From positions 1 to 64,000 of the forward strand of contig CAZLGT010000006.1 of NCBI GenBank assembly GCA_964559175.1: 64,000 nt of DNA, read 5' to 3'. Below the pieces are notes generated by a model, which saw only the letters and a program-made list of their open reading frames with translations, was not told where the DNA came from and ran no database searches. Source of the stretch: Mariniphaga sp964559175. GTDB lineage: Bacteria; Bacteroidota; Bacteroidia; Bacteroidales; Prolixibacteraceae. Both the position numbers and the translations under genes were made by a program. Below are positions 32,424 through 41,632 of the stretch, one piece after another. Within the stretch, counting starts at the first letter, position 1; the number at the start of each line of letters is the position of its first letter.

Positions 32424-34246
32424 GTTTTATTATTTGGATGAAAATAACAGTAAACCAGATTCCCTTTTGAGGTTCCGATTGATTTTTCAATCAATTCTTT
32501 ATCAGCCGATTTAATGTTTTTAACCGATTTAAAATCCAGCAATAATTTTTTTGCGGTTTTTTCTCCAATTCCTTTTATCTTATTCAATTCAGAAGTTGAA
32601 ATATTTTTCGACCGTTTATTCCTGTGGAAAGTGATGCCAAACCGATGGGCTTCGTCACGCAACTGTTGAATAACTTTTAAAGTTTCTGAATTCTTATTGA
32701 TATACAGCGGAACAGAATCACCGGGAAAATAGATTTCTTCCAACTTTTTGGCAATGCCAATGATTGTAATTTTTCCTCTCAAATTCAATTTTTCCAAGGC
32801 CGATACTGCTGAAGACAGTTGTCCTTTACCGCCATCGATAACAATCAGTTGAGGCAGGTTTTGCAGTTCTTCTGTAAGCCGGCGATATCTCCTGAAAACA
32901 ACTTCTTCCATCGATGCATAATCGTCAGGTCCTTCAACAGTTTTTATATTATAATGGCGATATTCCTTTTTATCCGGCCTGGCATTTTTGAACACCACAC
33001 AGGCGGCTACCGGATTGGATCCCTGCAAATTACTGTTGTCGAAACATTCAATATGCCGCGGCAAACCAGACATCTGAAGGTCTTTCTGAATTGTTTTCAG
33101 GATACGTTCCTCCCTGATTTTCGGATTCTTTAGAACCTGCTGCTTCTCTTTTTCCATTCTGAAATATTTTGCATTGCGTTGTGAAAGCTCCAGCAGTTTT
33201 TTCTTATCTCCCCTTTGAGGAACCTTAAAAACAACCTCATTCAACCGGGTTTTTGGTAAAAACGGAACCAGAATTTCTCTGGCGTTACTGAAAATTTTCT
33301 GTCTGATATCAACTATGCCTGCAATCAATAATTCTTCTGTGGGTTCATCAAGTCCTTTTGTAATTTCAAGAGTAAACGTTTGAATAATGGCGCCTTTAAT
33401 AACCTTAAGATAATTGATGTATGCATTCTTCTCGTCCTGCTCAATAGAATAAACATCCACATCGGTAATGGTAGGAGAAACAATTGTAGATTTACTTTGA
33501 TACCGTTTTAACGAATCGTATTTTTCTTTAATTTCCTGTGCTTCTTCAAAGTTCATCTGATCCGACATGTCGGTCATTCTCTGCTCCAAATGCTTGATTA
33601 CACCTGAAACATTACCCTTTAAAATATCGATAATATCTTCAATTCCCTGGTTGTATTTTTCTTCTGAAACCAGGCCTTCGCAGGGCCCCTCACACTTACC
33701 TATGTGGAATTCCAGGCACACTTTATATTTGCCCGTCTTTATATTCTCTTTGCTGAGATTGTACTTGCAGGTACGAAGCTTATATTCAGATTTAAAAAGT
33801 TCCAAAAGGGTTTTGACTGTATATCCGTAAGTATATGGCCCAAAGTATTTGGAACCATCTTTAATCAGGTTCCGCGTTTTAAAAACCCTGGGGAAGGGTT
33901 CATTTTTCACACATATCCAGGGATAACTCTTATCGTCTTTAAGCCGGATATTGTAGCGCGGTTGATACTTTTTTATCAGATTATTCTCAAGGAGCAAGGC
34001 ATCCTGCTCGGTTTCTACAACCATATGATTTATGTTGGAAATGTTGCGAACAAGTAATGCCGTTTTCCTGTTGTCGTGCTGTTTTGAAAAATAACTGGAA
34101 ATTCGCTTTTTCAGGTTTTTCGCTTTGCCAATATAAATGATTTTCTCTGTGCTGTCGAAAAACTGATAGATGCCCGGTTTTCCGGGTAATACGGAAATCA
34201 GGTTTTTTAAATAATCAATATTTCCATTTTTTGCCAGATATTTCAC
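32420..34246 (-). CDS. uvrC: Excinuclease ABC subunit C
   Basis: 608-residue nucleotide-excision-repair nuclease. N-terminal GIY-YIG domain (GIYQFFDSTEKIIYIGKAKNL), a Cys cluster (TCKYN, CLEFHIGKCEGPC), a UVR motif (QMNFEEAQEIKEKYDSL), the RNase H-like nuclease domain (ECFDNSNLQGSNPVAACVVF, VIDGGKGQLSSA, RDEAHRFGITFHR) and a helix-hairpin-helix end (LNKIKGIGEKTAKKLL). Complete in length. Five bases separate it from apt upstream, and it overlaps mnmA by four. Confidence 0.97.
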   Translation of the reverse strand: MKYLAKNGNIDYLKNLISVLPGKPGIYQFFDSTEKIIYIGKAKNLKKRISSYFSKQHDNRKTALLVRNISNINHMVVETEQDALLLENNLIKKYQPRYNIRLKDDKSYPWICVKNEPFPRVFKTRNLIKDGSKYFGPYTYGYTVKTLLELFKSEYKLRTCKYNLSKENIKTGKYKVCLEFHIGKCEGPCEGLVSEEKYNQGIEDIIDILKGNVSGVIKHLEQRMTDMSDQMNFEEAQEIKEKYDSLKRYQSKSTIVSPTITDVDVYSIEQDEKNAYINYLKVIKGAIIQTFTLEITKGLDEPTEELLIAGIVDIRQKIFSNAREILVPFLPKTRLNEVVFKVPQRGDKKKLLELSQRNAKYFRMEKEKQQVLKNPKIREERILKTIQKDLQMSGLPRHIECFDNSNLQGSNPVAACVVFKNARPDKKEYRHYNIKTVEGPDDYASMEEVVFRRYRRLTEELQNLPQLIVIDGGKGQLSSAVSALEKLNLRGKITIIGIAKKLEEIYFPGDSVPLYINKNSETLKVIQQLRDEAHRFGITFHRNKRSKNISTSELNKIKGIGEKTAKKLLLDFKSVKNIKSADKELIEKSIGTSKGNLVYCYFHPNNKT

Positions 34247-34251
34247 AAAAG

Positions 34252-34770
34252 CTAATATTTAACCAAAATGTGCGGATTGAATTGATGTATTACATTTTTT
34301 TGGGGATTCTGAATAAATTCAAGATCACATATAAAACTGAAATAAACGGTTTTCACACCTACTCTTTTTACCATATTATACACGGCATGGGCAGTTCCTC
34401 CGGTTGCAAGCAAATCGTCGTGAATTAAAACCACATCTTCTTCAGAAAGGGCATCGCGATGCATTTCAATGGTATCAGCACCGTATTCCAATTCGTATGT
34501 TTCTGAAATTTTTTCTGCCGGTAATTTTCCCTTCTTTCTAACCGGAACAAATCCCGCATTCAATTCATTGGCCAGGGCACCACCTATAATAAACCCGCGC
34601 GATTCAATACCCAATACTTTCGAAATTTGTTTTTCTTTGAATTCAGAAACAATTTCTTTCGTAACATACCGGAAAGCTTTATTATCTTTCAGCAAAGTGG
34701 TAATGTCTTTAAAACTTATCCCTTTTGTTGGAAAATCAGGAATCTCTCTGATCTTGCTTTTTAAATCCAT
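34252..34770 (-). CDS. apt: Adenine phosphoribosyltransferase
   Basis: 172 residues; purine salvage enzyme converting adenine and PRPP to AMP. PRPP-binding loop VVLIHDDLLATGGTAHAV; adenine site GIESRGFIIGGALAN; KGISFKDITTLLKD near the N-terminus. Preceded by a 36-base gap to mnmG that contains an exact parS-type site. Confidence 0.95.
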   Translation of the reverse strand: MDLKSKIREIPDFPTKGISFKDITTLLKDNKAFRYVTKEIVSEFKEKQISKVLGIESRGFIIGGALANELNAGFVPVRKKGKLPAEKISETYELEYGADTIEMHRDALSEEDVVLIHDDLLATGGTAHAVYNMVKRVGVKTVYFSFICDLEFIQNPQKNVIHQFNPHILVKY

Positions 34771-34785
34771 AATTGATTTGGTTTT

Positions 34786-34801
34786 TGTTCCACGTGAAAC
34801 A
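34786..34801. other. parS-type centromere site
   Basis: TGTTCCACGTGAAACA is an exact match to the broadly conserved bacterial parS consensus TGTTNCACGTGAAACA bound by ParB. It lies in the mnmG-apt gap. In many bacteria mnmG (gidA) is close to parAB and oriC, so the location fits. No parA or parB gene is in the window. Confidence 0.82.
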
Positions 34802-34806
34802 TTTAA

Positions 34807-36687
34807 TTATCTGCCCAGCAAAATTAATAAAACATTTATATCGGAAGGAGACACCCCGGAAATTCGTTTGGCCTGTCCAATGGTTTTTGGATTAATCTTT
34901 TCGAGTTTTTGCCGGGCTTCTGTTGACAAAGATTTCAATTGACCATAATTAAATTTATTCTCGATATTAATGTTCTCGAATTTATCCAGTTTTTCAGCAA
35001 GCAATTTTTCCCGGTTGATGTACCCTTCGTATTTGATTGAAATTTCAGCTCCCTGTATAATTTCTGTTTTTCTTTGTTCGGGAACCCTGTTGAGAAATGA
35101 TTTAAACGGGGTGAGGGTTTCAATCAAATCAAATATCGAAATCTGAGGCCTTAAAATAATATCGAATAATTTTACACCTTGTTTCAATTCAGTGGTTCCT
35201 TTTTCTGTAAGTATCTCATTTACAAAGTGTGGCTTTACGCTAAACTTTTGGGTGAACTGAATAATTTCAGAAATAAGCCGGGTTTTTTCATCCAGTAATT
35301 TTTTGCGTTCCAGAGAAGCAAGGCCCAAATTAAACGATTTTTCTGTTAACCTTATATCAGCATTGTCTTGTCGTAATAAAATTCTGAATTCTGCCCGGCT
35401 GGTAAACATCCGGTAAGGTTCATCCACACCTTTTGTAACCAAATCGTCAATTAAAACACCAATATAAGCTTCATCCCTTTTCAAAATAAATTCTTCACCC
35501 GGAGAATGACAACGCAAATGTGCATTAATACCAGCCATGATTCCCTGAGCGCCTGCTTCTTCATATCCGGTTGTTCCGTTAATCTGTCCTGCAAAATACA
35601 GGTTTTTGATTAATTTGGTTTCAAGGGTAGGATGCAACTGTGTGGGATCGAAATAATCATATTCAATGGCATATCCCGGCCTGAAAATTTTGGCATTCTC
35701 CAAACCTGAAATTTTTTGCATCGCTTTATATTGAACCTGCCAGGGAAGGGAAGATGAAAATCCATTTAAATAGTATTCAACGGTTGACTCACCTTCGGGC
35801 TCAAGAAACAACTGATGTTTTTGCTTTTCAGCAAAAGTAACCAGTTTTGATTCAATGCTGGGACAATAGCGTGGTCCGGTGCTTTGAATGGTGCCGTCGA
35901 ACATGGGTGAAAAATCGAAACCAAGTTCAAGTTCACTATGTACATCTGGATTGGTATGTGTTATCCAGCACGATCGTTGCTGAAGTTTTGATTTTGTTCC
36001 CGGCAGGTATGAAAATGTATAATGCTCTTCGTCACCTTTTTGTTCAGTAAGTTTTGAAAAATCAATAGAACGTCCGTCAATACGAACCGGGGTACCTGTT
36101 TTTAAACGACCGGTTTTAAAACCTGCATCGAAAAGTTGTTCGGTAATATTGTACGATGCAGCTTCGCCAATTCGTCCTCCACGCATTTGCGACGAACCCA
36201 CATGAATTAAACCGTTTAAAAAGGTACCATTGGTTAAAACCACCGTATTGCCGTAAAAAGGAACACCCATTTTGGTTTGAACACCCTTCACCTGTTTGTC
36301 TTCAATAATCAGCGAAACAACAGCATCCTGCCATAAATCAAGGTTATCGATAGATTCGAGAGTTTCCCGCCACATTTCGGTAAAACGAAAACGGTCGTTT
36401 TGGGCTCTTGGGCTCCACATGGCTGGTCCTTTAGATAAGTTCAGCATTCGAAACTGAATGGTGGTTCTATCGGCAATAATTCCCGAATAACCGCCCAGTG
36501 CATCAATTTCGCGAACAATTTGCCCTTTGGCAATCCCACCCATAGCCGGATTACACGACATCTGGGCGTATTTTGTCATGTCCATGGTAATCAGCAGCGT
36601 TTTGGATCCAAGATTAGCTGCTGCGGCAGCAGCTTCGCATCCTGCATGTCCTCCCCCTACAACTATAACATCGTATTTTGGTATCAT
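34807..36687 (-). CDS. mnmG: tRNA uridine-5-carboxymethylaminomethyl modification enzyme
   Basis: 626-residue FAD protein that, with MnmE, modifies U34 of several tRNAs. The dinucleotide-binding motif VVGGGHAGCEAAAAAANLG is at the N-terminus, with the signatures SCNPAMGGIAKGQIVREIDALGG and GQINGTTGYEEAGAQG, and the usual helical C-terminus (EARQKLEKINPKTIGQAKRISGVSPSDI). Full length. It sits two bases after ybeY within the minus-strand operon. Confidence 0.97.
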   Translation of the reverse strand: MIPKYDVIVVGGGHAGCEAAAAAANLGSKTLLITMDMTKYAQMSCNPAMGGIAKGQIVREIDALGGYSGIIADRTTIQFRMLNLSKGPAMWSPRAQNDRFRFTEMWRETLESIDNLDLWQDAVVSLIIEDKQVKGVQTKMGVPFYGNTVVLTNGTFLNGLIHVGSSQMRGGRIGEAASYNITEQLFDAGFKTGRLKTGTPVRIDGRSIDFSKLTEQKGDEEHYTFSYLPGTKSKLQQRSCWITHTNPDVHSELELGFDFSPMFDGTIQSTGPRYCPSIESKLVTFAEKQKHQLFLEPEGESTVEYYLNGFSSSLPWQVQYKAMQKISGLENAKIFRPGYAIEYDYFDPTQLHPTLETKLIKNLYFAGQINGTTGYEEAGAQGIMAGINAHLRCHSPGEEFILKRDEAYIGVLIDDLVTKGVDEPYRMFTSRAEFRILLRQDNADIRLTEKSFNLGLASLERKKLLDEKTRLISEIIQFTQKFSVKPHFVNEILTEKGTTELKQGVKLFDIILRPQISIFDLIETLTPFKSFLNRVPEQRKTEIIQGAEISIKYEGYINREKLLAEKLDKFENINIENKFNYGQLKSLSTEARQKLEKINPKTIGQAKRISGVSPSDINVLLILLGR

Positions 36688-36689
36688 AC

Positions 36690-37121
36690 CTATTTCAAAT
36701 TCAAATCTGCATTTTTCAGGTAAAAATTTTCTTTTTCCCTCATTAGCGACTGTTCTTCTATAGTTTTATCTTTATAACCCACCAAATGAAGCACCCCATG
36801 AATGACTACACGATGTAATTCTTCGATAAATGGATTGCCATATTTTTCTGCATTTTCAGCCACACGATCAACACTTACAAACAAATCGCCCGAAATAACA
36901 GAATTTTCAACATAGTCAAATGTAACAATATCAGTATAATAGTTGTGACCCAGGTATTGTTCATTTATTTTTAACAAATACTCATCGCTGCAAAAAATAA
37001 CAGAAATATCGCCGAACTTTTTTTCTTCATTTTGAATCAGTGCCCGAACAAGCTTCTGCAAATTCCCTGTGGACAGTTTCAGAAATTCAATATCTTCGAA
37101 AAAAAAAGATAATTTGCTCAC
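36690..37121 (-). CDS. ybeY: Endoribonuclease YbeY
   Basis: 143-residue metal-dependent RNase for 16S rRNA 3'-end maturation and rRNA quality control. The zinc motif reads HGVLHLVGYKD: two histidines are present and the third ligand position is Asp rather than His, as I recall for other Bacteroidota YbeY. SVIFCSDEYLLKINEQYLGHNYYTDIVTF is the family core. Its ATG overlaps the stop of the ATPase gene by four bases. Confidence 0.93.
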   Translation of the reverse strand: MSKLSFFFEDIEFLKLSTGNLQKLVRALIQNEEKKFGDISVIFCSDEYLLKINEQYLGHNYYTDIVTFDYVENSVISGDLFVSVDRVAENAEKYGNPFIEELHRVVIHGVLHLVGYKDKTIEEQSLMREKENFYLKNADLNLK

Positions 37122-37525
37122 TGCAAGTCAATTTTAATCTGAACACATGTGCCTTCGTTTCGAAATTTAACCTGTGTGCACAACGATTTCATGATGTGAA
37201 TACCCCGGCCGGTCTCTTTTTTAATATTTTCAACGAGTGTGGGATTATCAAGATTTTGAAAATTAAAACCATCACCTTCGTCGCGAACCTCAACGCATAA
37301 ATTATCGTTTTTGCATTTAATCTGAATAACAACTTCTTTCTGAAGATCGTTTTTATTTCCATGTTCAATGGAATTGACAACCGCTTCTGAGACGCAAAGC
37401 AATACCTTATTAAAACATTTTTGTGGCAATCTGTATTTTTCAAAAACTCTAAAAAGGAATTCTTCTACCTTTCCCAGTGCTTTTTTGTCGGAATGAATGG
37501 TCAGTATTTCAAAAACATTTGTCAT
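37118..37525 (-). CDS. RsbW-like serine kinase/ATP-binding protein
   Basis: 135-residue GHKL ATPase of the anti-sigma-factor kinase type. N box LCVSEAVVNSIEHGNKND, G1 box VRDEGDGFNF and G2 box GRGIHIMKSLC. No sigma-B, RsbV or phosphatase gene is adjacent, so its partner is unknown. It overlaps both neighbours by four bases (DUF4175 gene before, ybeY after), which indicates tight co-expression. Confidence 0.88.
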   Translation of the reverse strand: MTNVFEILTIHSDKKALGKVEEFLFRVFEKYRLPQKCFNKVLLCVSEAVVNSIEHGNKNDLQKEVVIQIKCKNDNLCVEVRDEGDGFNFQNLDNPTLVENIKKETGRGIHIMKSLCTQVKFRNEGTCVQIKIDLQ

Positions 37526-40500
37526 TCTGATTCTTGTTGAATATTATTTAAATATTCTTTGTATTTGTTGTTGTAAAAATTATTCAGCCTGTGCGAATTT
37601 CTGTTTAAATATTCCAACGTTGAATTATCGTCTCTTTTGTATTCAAAAAATTCAACCGGATTGCTGTAAAAATCTTCAGCTGTTCTGCTTTCCCTTTCGT
37701 CTTCGAATTCACGCTCAAGCTCAGCCTTTTCAGCTTCGAGCAAACGCGTGGTAATTTCATTCTGACGTGCAATCATTTGTGCATTTACATTCCTGTTCAT
37801 AAGTTGCTTACGGTTTTGTTCAAGCAAATCATCTATGTGTTTCATGGCGTCTCGGGCTTCACTGCCCACACTACCGTTGTTCATTATTTCCCTTAACATT
37901 TGCTGCATCATTTCATGTTGCATCAGCATTTGTCCCATTTGCTGGTTCATTTGCTGCGGATTCCCGTTTTTCATTTGTTCTATCATTTGTTGCAACTGCT
38001 CTTTTATGCTTTCCGACTGCTGTTGCATCAAATTCATTCCGGGTTGCCCCTGACCGGGATTTTCGCAATTCTGATCGCCCGGTTGGGCACTGGCCATTTG
38101 TTTTTCCAGATTTTCAAGAGCTTCGTTCAGTAACAACGCCAGATTGTTGGCAGCCGTCATCACATATTGCTGACTTGCGCGTGCATTGGGCAGCAAACCT
38201 TCACTCATTTCGTCAAGTGCTTTATCGAGATTAATTTCCATGGTAATTAACTCGTTGTTTACAAGACTGTTGATGTGTGGTGTTCGTTTGGCCAGGGAAT
38301 ATAAAGAATCTTTTACAATCTGGCTTTGATCTTTAATTCTTCGTTGCTGCAGATTATACTCATTGATTACCGGATCGGTGGCTCCTATATTGGTTAATCC
38401 GGTTAGAATATTTTCCTGACCAAACGACAAATAAACCAGGTTACTCAAAATTTGCCGCAGGTTTTGCAGGTTTTCCATGTTCTGTTTCATGGTATTTGAA
38501 TTGAGCATCTGCTGCATGGCAAAAGCCGTATTCTTCATTTTCTCCGAAGTTTCGTTTATACTAGACCCCGACTTTTGACGATCTTTATTTTGAAGATTTT
38601 CACGGCTTTTTTCCATACTGTCTTCAATATCCATAAATTCCTCTTCAAACTGATCGAAATTCATGGGTTTTTCCAAATCATTATTCAGGTCAAGTGCATC
38701 GTTTATCTTCTCTTGTAAATCCTGCATTGTTTCCGTGTGTTCCCTCAATTCATCTTCAACCTCATCAAAATTTTCATTCTGAGTAATTTCTTCGGCCATT
38801 TTTTCTTCTTCGGCAGCCATGCGGCTCAAATCGTCAATTACATTTTGTAGTTGCTGTTCCACCTTCATTTTCCGGAGCATTTCAAGGTTACGGTCCAGTT
38901 GTTTTTGTAAATCTTCGTAGGTGAGGTTCATTTGCTCCGAAAGTTGATTTAACTTTTGATTATCAAACTGTTCAGCGAGTTTCTGAAACTCCTCGAGCAA
39001 CTGTTTCAATTCGTCGGTGAACACATCTTCAAGTAATTCTTCAATTTGTTGCTGCTTGGCCCTTACCTCCTCGTTTTGCTGCTGAAACGAATTTTGAAAA
39101 TTATTCAGTGCTTCATTGTCTTTTTTAATCTGGTCGTACAACTGTTCCAACTGACTTTGTTTGGAAAGTATTTGATTAACCATTTGTGTTTTTTCCCATT
39201 CAGAAACATTGGTATCCATATTTTTCAACCGCAGATTTTGCAGGTCTTTCTGAATTTCGCCGGCCAGTCGTTCACTTTCCTTCAACATATCCTCCAAATT
39301 TTCAAACTGTTCCTTTTCACTTTCGGCAATCTCCTGTCTGTCGGGTATATTGAAAACAAAATTATTGGATGTGGTGGTTTTGAAATTATTGATTACATCG
39401 TTGTCAGATACTGAAAAGTAGTAGGAAACAGCCCCCGAAGTTGCAGCTACATCGGCAAAATTAAAGCTGAAATAAAACTCCTGATCAATCAGATTTCTCA
39501 CAAATGGAATAGATACTGCTGAATCGTTATTACTAATATTGTAATGAAAACGCAGGCCTGAAAAACCGTAATCATCGCCAATAGTGCCTTTAAAAAAGAA
39601 GCGGGTCATTTGCAGCGAATCCTGAACTCGTGTAATCCGAATTTCAGGATACATATCGGGAATAACATCCACCGAATAAGACAAAGCAAGTTCGGGTTCT
39701 GTTAAATCATTTTTTATAAATACATGGTAGTTGGCCGACTTAAAAAATTCATGTTCCAGCGAAAAACCATTTTCATTTTTTTCGGCACCTAAAGTCACTG
39801 AATCACTCAGCGACAGGTAAAGGGTATCAATATCAATACCACTAAAATTCCATTTTACTTTGGTACCGTTTGGCACCTGCAAATCGCCAATGTTTTCGTG
39901 TTCCAAAACAGGAAGTCCGGTATAATTGGGAGGTGTAACCACAACGTTGAAATGGTTAATGCCTGGTTTGGGCAAAAGCTGTAATGCGTAGATTTCGGAA
40001 TTATATTTTAGATCGGTAAAATAAAAATTCACGGGATTGATAACCGAAGCCATTTCAAATTCAAACATGCCGGCAGAAGTGCTTTTCATCAGGTAGTTGT
40101 TGCCTTCAATGTTAATGTAAACCACTTGAGGAAGAGCATCACCCATGCATTCAACCTGTATTTTAAACGGATCGCCTTTGGTGGCTTTAAGATTGGTATT
40201 TATTAACTGAAACGAAAACGGGGCTGGCTTAACAAAATGCGTATTGTAATGTATAATTCGTTGAGGTGCAGTAGTAAAAACCGATTTGTTCATCAAAAAA
40301 ACCGAGGCCGTTACCAAAACACTTACAACAAAATAGGTAAGTACCAAACGCAGATTTTTATATTGTACCGCCTGGCTAAAATCGAAAATACTCAGCTCGC
40401 CTATTTTCTGATCGATACTTGCCAGAACAATATCGGATGAATATGTTTCGTCTTTAATTTCTGACAACTCTATCACATTCAGTAATTTATCTTTTATTTC

Positions 40501-40809
40501 GCCAAAATGTTTCTGAATAAGCGAAGAACTGACTTTTATATCGATGGGTTTTAAAATATGCAACAGTCTGAGCAGAGGTATAAAAATAAACTGAATGGAA
40601 AGCAACCCTCCAAAAACAATAAACCCAAAAAAGAGTATTTTTCTGATGTCAGAAGCAAGATAAACAAAATACTCTATCAGTGAAAAAAGGGTAAATAGCG
40701 CCAGTAAAAGGAAAAAGGTAAGGAAAATGCCTTTCAGAAGTTTATACGTATAGTACTTCATTCTGAATGCATTGAGCTTATTAACAAGTATGTTGAAATT
40801 TTCTGTCAT
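37522..40809 (-). CDS. DUF4175 large membrane-anchored coiled-coil protein
   Basis: 1095 residues. Two membrane helices near the N-terminus (IFLTFFLLLALFTLFSLIEYFV, ILFFGFIVFGGLLSIQFIF) and a third near residue 160 (LVLTYFVVSVLVTASVFLM). A periplasmic beta-rich part follows to about 510, then about 500 residues of Gln/Glu/Met-rich coiled coil (QQQIEELLEDVFTDELKQLL, MNQQMGQMLMQHEMMQQML). DUF4175 is widespread in Bacteroidota and its function is unknown; the layout suggests a structural or scaffold protein of the envelope. It is the first gene of the seven-gene minus-strand operon. A TATTTTTG element at 40889-40896 on the minus strand could be its -7 box. Confidence 0.88.
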   Translation of the reverse strand: MTENFNILVNKLNAFRMKYYTYKLLKGIFLTFFLLLALFTLFSLIEYFVYLASDIRKILFFGFIVFGGLLSIQFIFIPLLRLLHILKPIDIKVSSSLIQKHFGEIKDKLLNVIELSEIKDETYSSDIVLASIDQKIGELSIFDFSQAVQYKNLRLVLTYFVVSVLVTASVFLMNKSVFTTAPQRIIHYNTHFVKPAPFSFQLINTNLKATKGDPFKIQVECMGDALPQVVYINIEGNNYLMKSTSAGMFEFEMASVINPVNFYFTDLKYNSEIYALQLLPKPGINHFNVVVTPPNYTGLPVLEHENIGDLQVPNGTKVKWNFSGIDIDTLYLSLSDSVTLGAEKNENGFSLEHEFFKSANYHVFIKNDLTEPELALSYSVDVIPDMYPEIRITRVQDSLQMTRFFFKGTIGDDYGFSGLRFHYNISNNDSAVSIPFVRNLIDQEFYFSFNFADVAATSGAVSYYFSVSDNDVINNFKTTTSNNFVFNIPDRQEIAESEKEQFENLEDMLKESERLAGEIQKDLQNLRLKNMDTNVSEWEKTQMVNQILSKQSQLEQLYDQIKKDNEALNNFQNSFQQQNEEVRAKQQQIEELLEDVFTDELKQLLEEFQKLAEQFDNQKLNQLSEQMNLTYEDLQKQLDRNLEMLRKMKVEQQLQNVIDDLSRMAAEEEKMAEEITQNENFDEVEDELREHTETMQDLQEKINDALDLNNDLEKPMNFDQFEEEFMDIEDSMEKSRENLQNKDRQKSGSSINETSEKMKNTAFAMQQMLNSNTMKQNMENLQNLRQILSNLVYLSFGQENILTGLTNIGATDPVINEYNLQQRRIKDQSQIVKDSLYSLAKRTPHINSLVNNELITMEINLDKALDEMSEGLLPNARASQQYVMTAANNLALLLNEALENLEKQMASAQPGDQNCENPGQGQPGMNLMQQQSESIKEQLQQMIEQMKNGNPQQMNQQMGQMLMQHEMMQQMLREIMNNGSVGSEARDAMKHIDDLLEQNRKQLMNRNVNAQMIARQNEITTRLLEAEKAELEREFEDERESRTAEDFYSNPVEFFEYKRDDNSTLEYLNRNSHRLNNFYNNKYKEYLNNIQQESE

Positions 40810-41254
40810 TTTTTCTTAATTTCTTTTTATCCAGTCTTTTAAATAAACCTCTAATTGTTAGCAATTGTTTCAAAAACGGATGAAAAAACAAAAATAATCT
40901 TTTAAAACAATATTTGCATTCATCTCAAATTTATACATTAATATTATTTTTGAAACGGGAAAAAATTAGAAGAGGTAATTTTAGTAAAAATGTACACAAC
41001 TAATAAACCGGTTGAAATTGCAATTTAAAATGCTTTGCTTTTTTAAACAGGTGTTAAAAAAATAAGTTTATTTGTTCTTTTTTATTGATTTTAAAACAGT
41101 TATTGAAATTATAAATTGTTTGTATTTTGGTAGATTAAGTGTGAAGCTTATCTTTATAAATTTTAACAAAATGAAATGAACAGGAATGAACAGCCTATTA
41201 TTAGTTTCATATTTAATTTAAATAGATTAATAAAGAATAATAATATAGAGAAAA
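40810..41254. promoter_or_regulatory. AT-rich divergent intergenic region
   Basis: 445 very AT-rich bases between the divergent DUF4175 operon and the response regulator. Minus strand: TATTTTTG at 40889-40896, 80 bases before the DUF4175 ATG. Plus strand: TATTTTTG at 40945-40952, about 300 bases before the response regulator. In such AT-rich DNA these matches have limited weight. I see no coding frame, terminator or repeat. Confidence 0.35.
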
Positions 41255-41626
41255 TTGAAAATACTTTTAGTTGAAGATAACATACTGAATCAAAAAGTGG
41301 TTGGATTTCACCTCAGAAAATTCGATTATGAAGTGATAGGGGTAACCAACTGGCGAGAGGCTATGGAAGAGTTTAAATTTAATACGCCCGACCTGGTATT
41401 GATGGATATTATGCTGCCCGAAAAAAACGGCTTTGAAATTACGTCCGAAATAAGGGAATACGAAAAGGAAACAGGGCAGAAGAACCGGGTTCCTATCATT
41501 GCGCTTACTGCCAACACACTCGATAACGACAAGATAAAATGTTTGGAAGCAGGTATGGACGATTATTTGCCCAAACCTTTTTCGCCCGAGGAATTACAGG
41601 CTGCTATTCAACAATTTGCCAAATAA
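41255..41626 (+). CDS. Single-domain response regulator
   Basis: 123 residues, receiver domain only. Acidic pair at ILLVEDN, phospho-acceptor Asp in PDLVLMDIMLPEKNG, Thr in IALTANTLD, Lys in DYLPKPFSPEEL. No output domain, so it acts through protein contact, for example as a phosphorelay carrier for hybrid or orphan kinases. The start codon is TTG at 41255: the product then begins MKILLVEDN, and no ATG is available in frame upstream. ruvB follows after 6 bases. Confidence 0.93.
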   Translation: MKILLVEDNILNQKVVGFHLRKFDYEVIGVTNWREAMEEFKFNTPDLVLMDIMLPEKNGFEITSEIREYEKETGQKNRVPIIALTANTLDNDKIKCLEAGMDDYLPKPFSPEELQAAIQQFAK

Positions 41627-41632
41627 GCAGGC

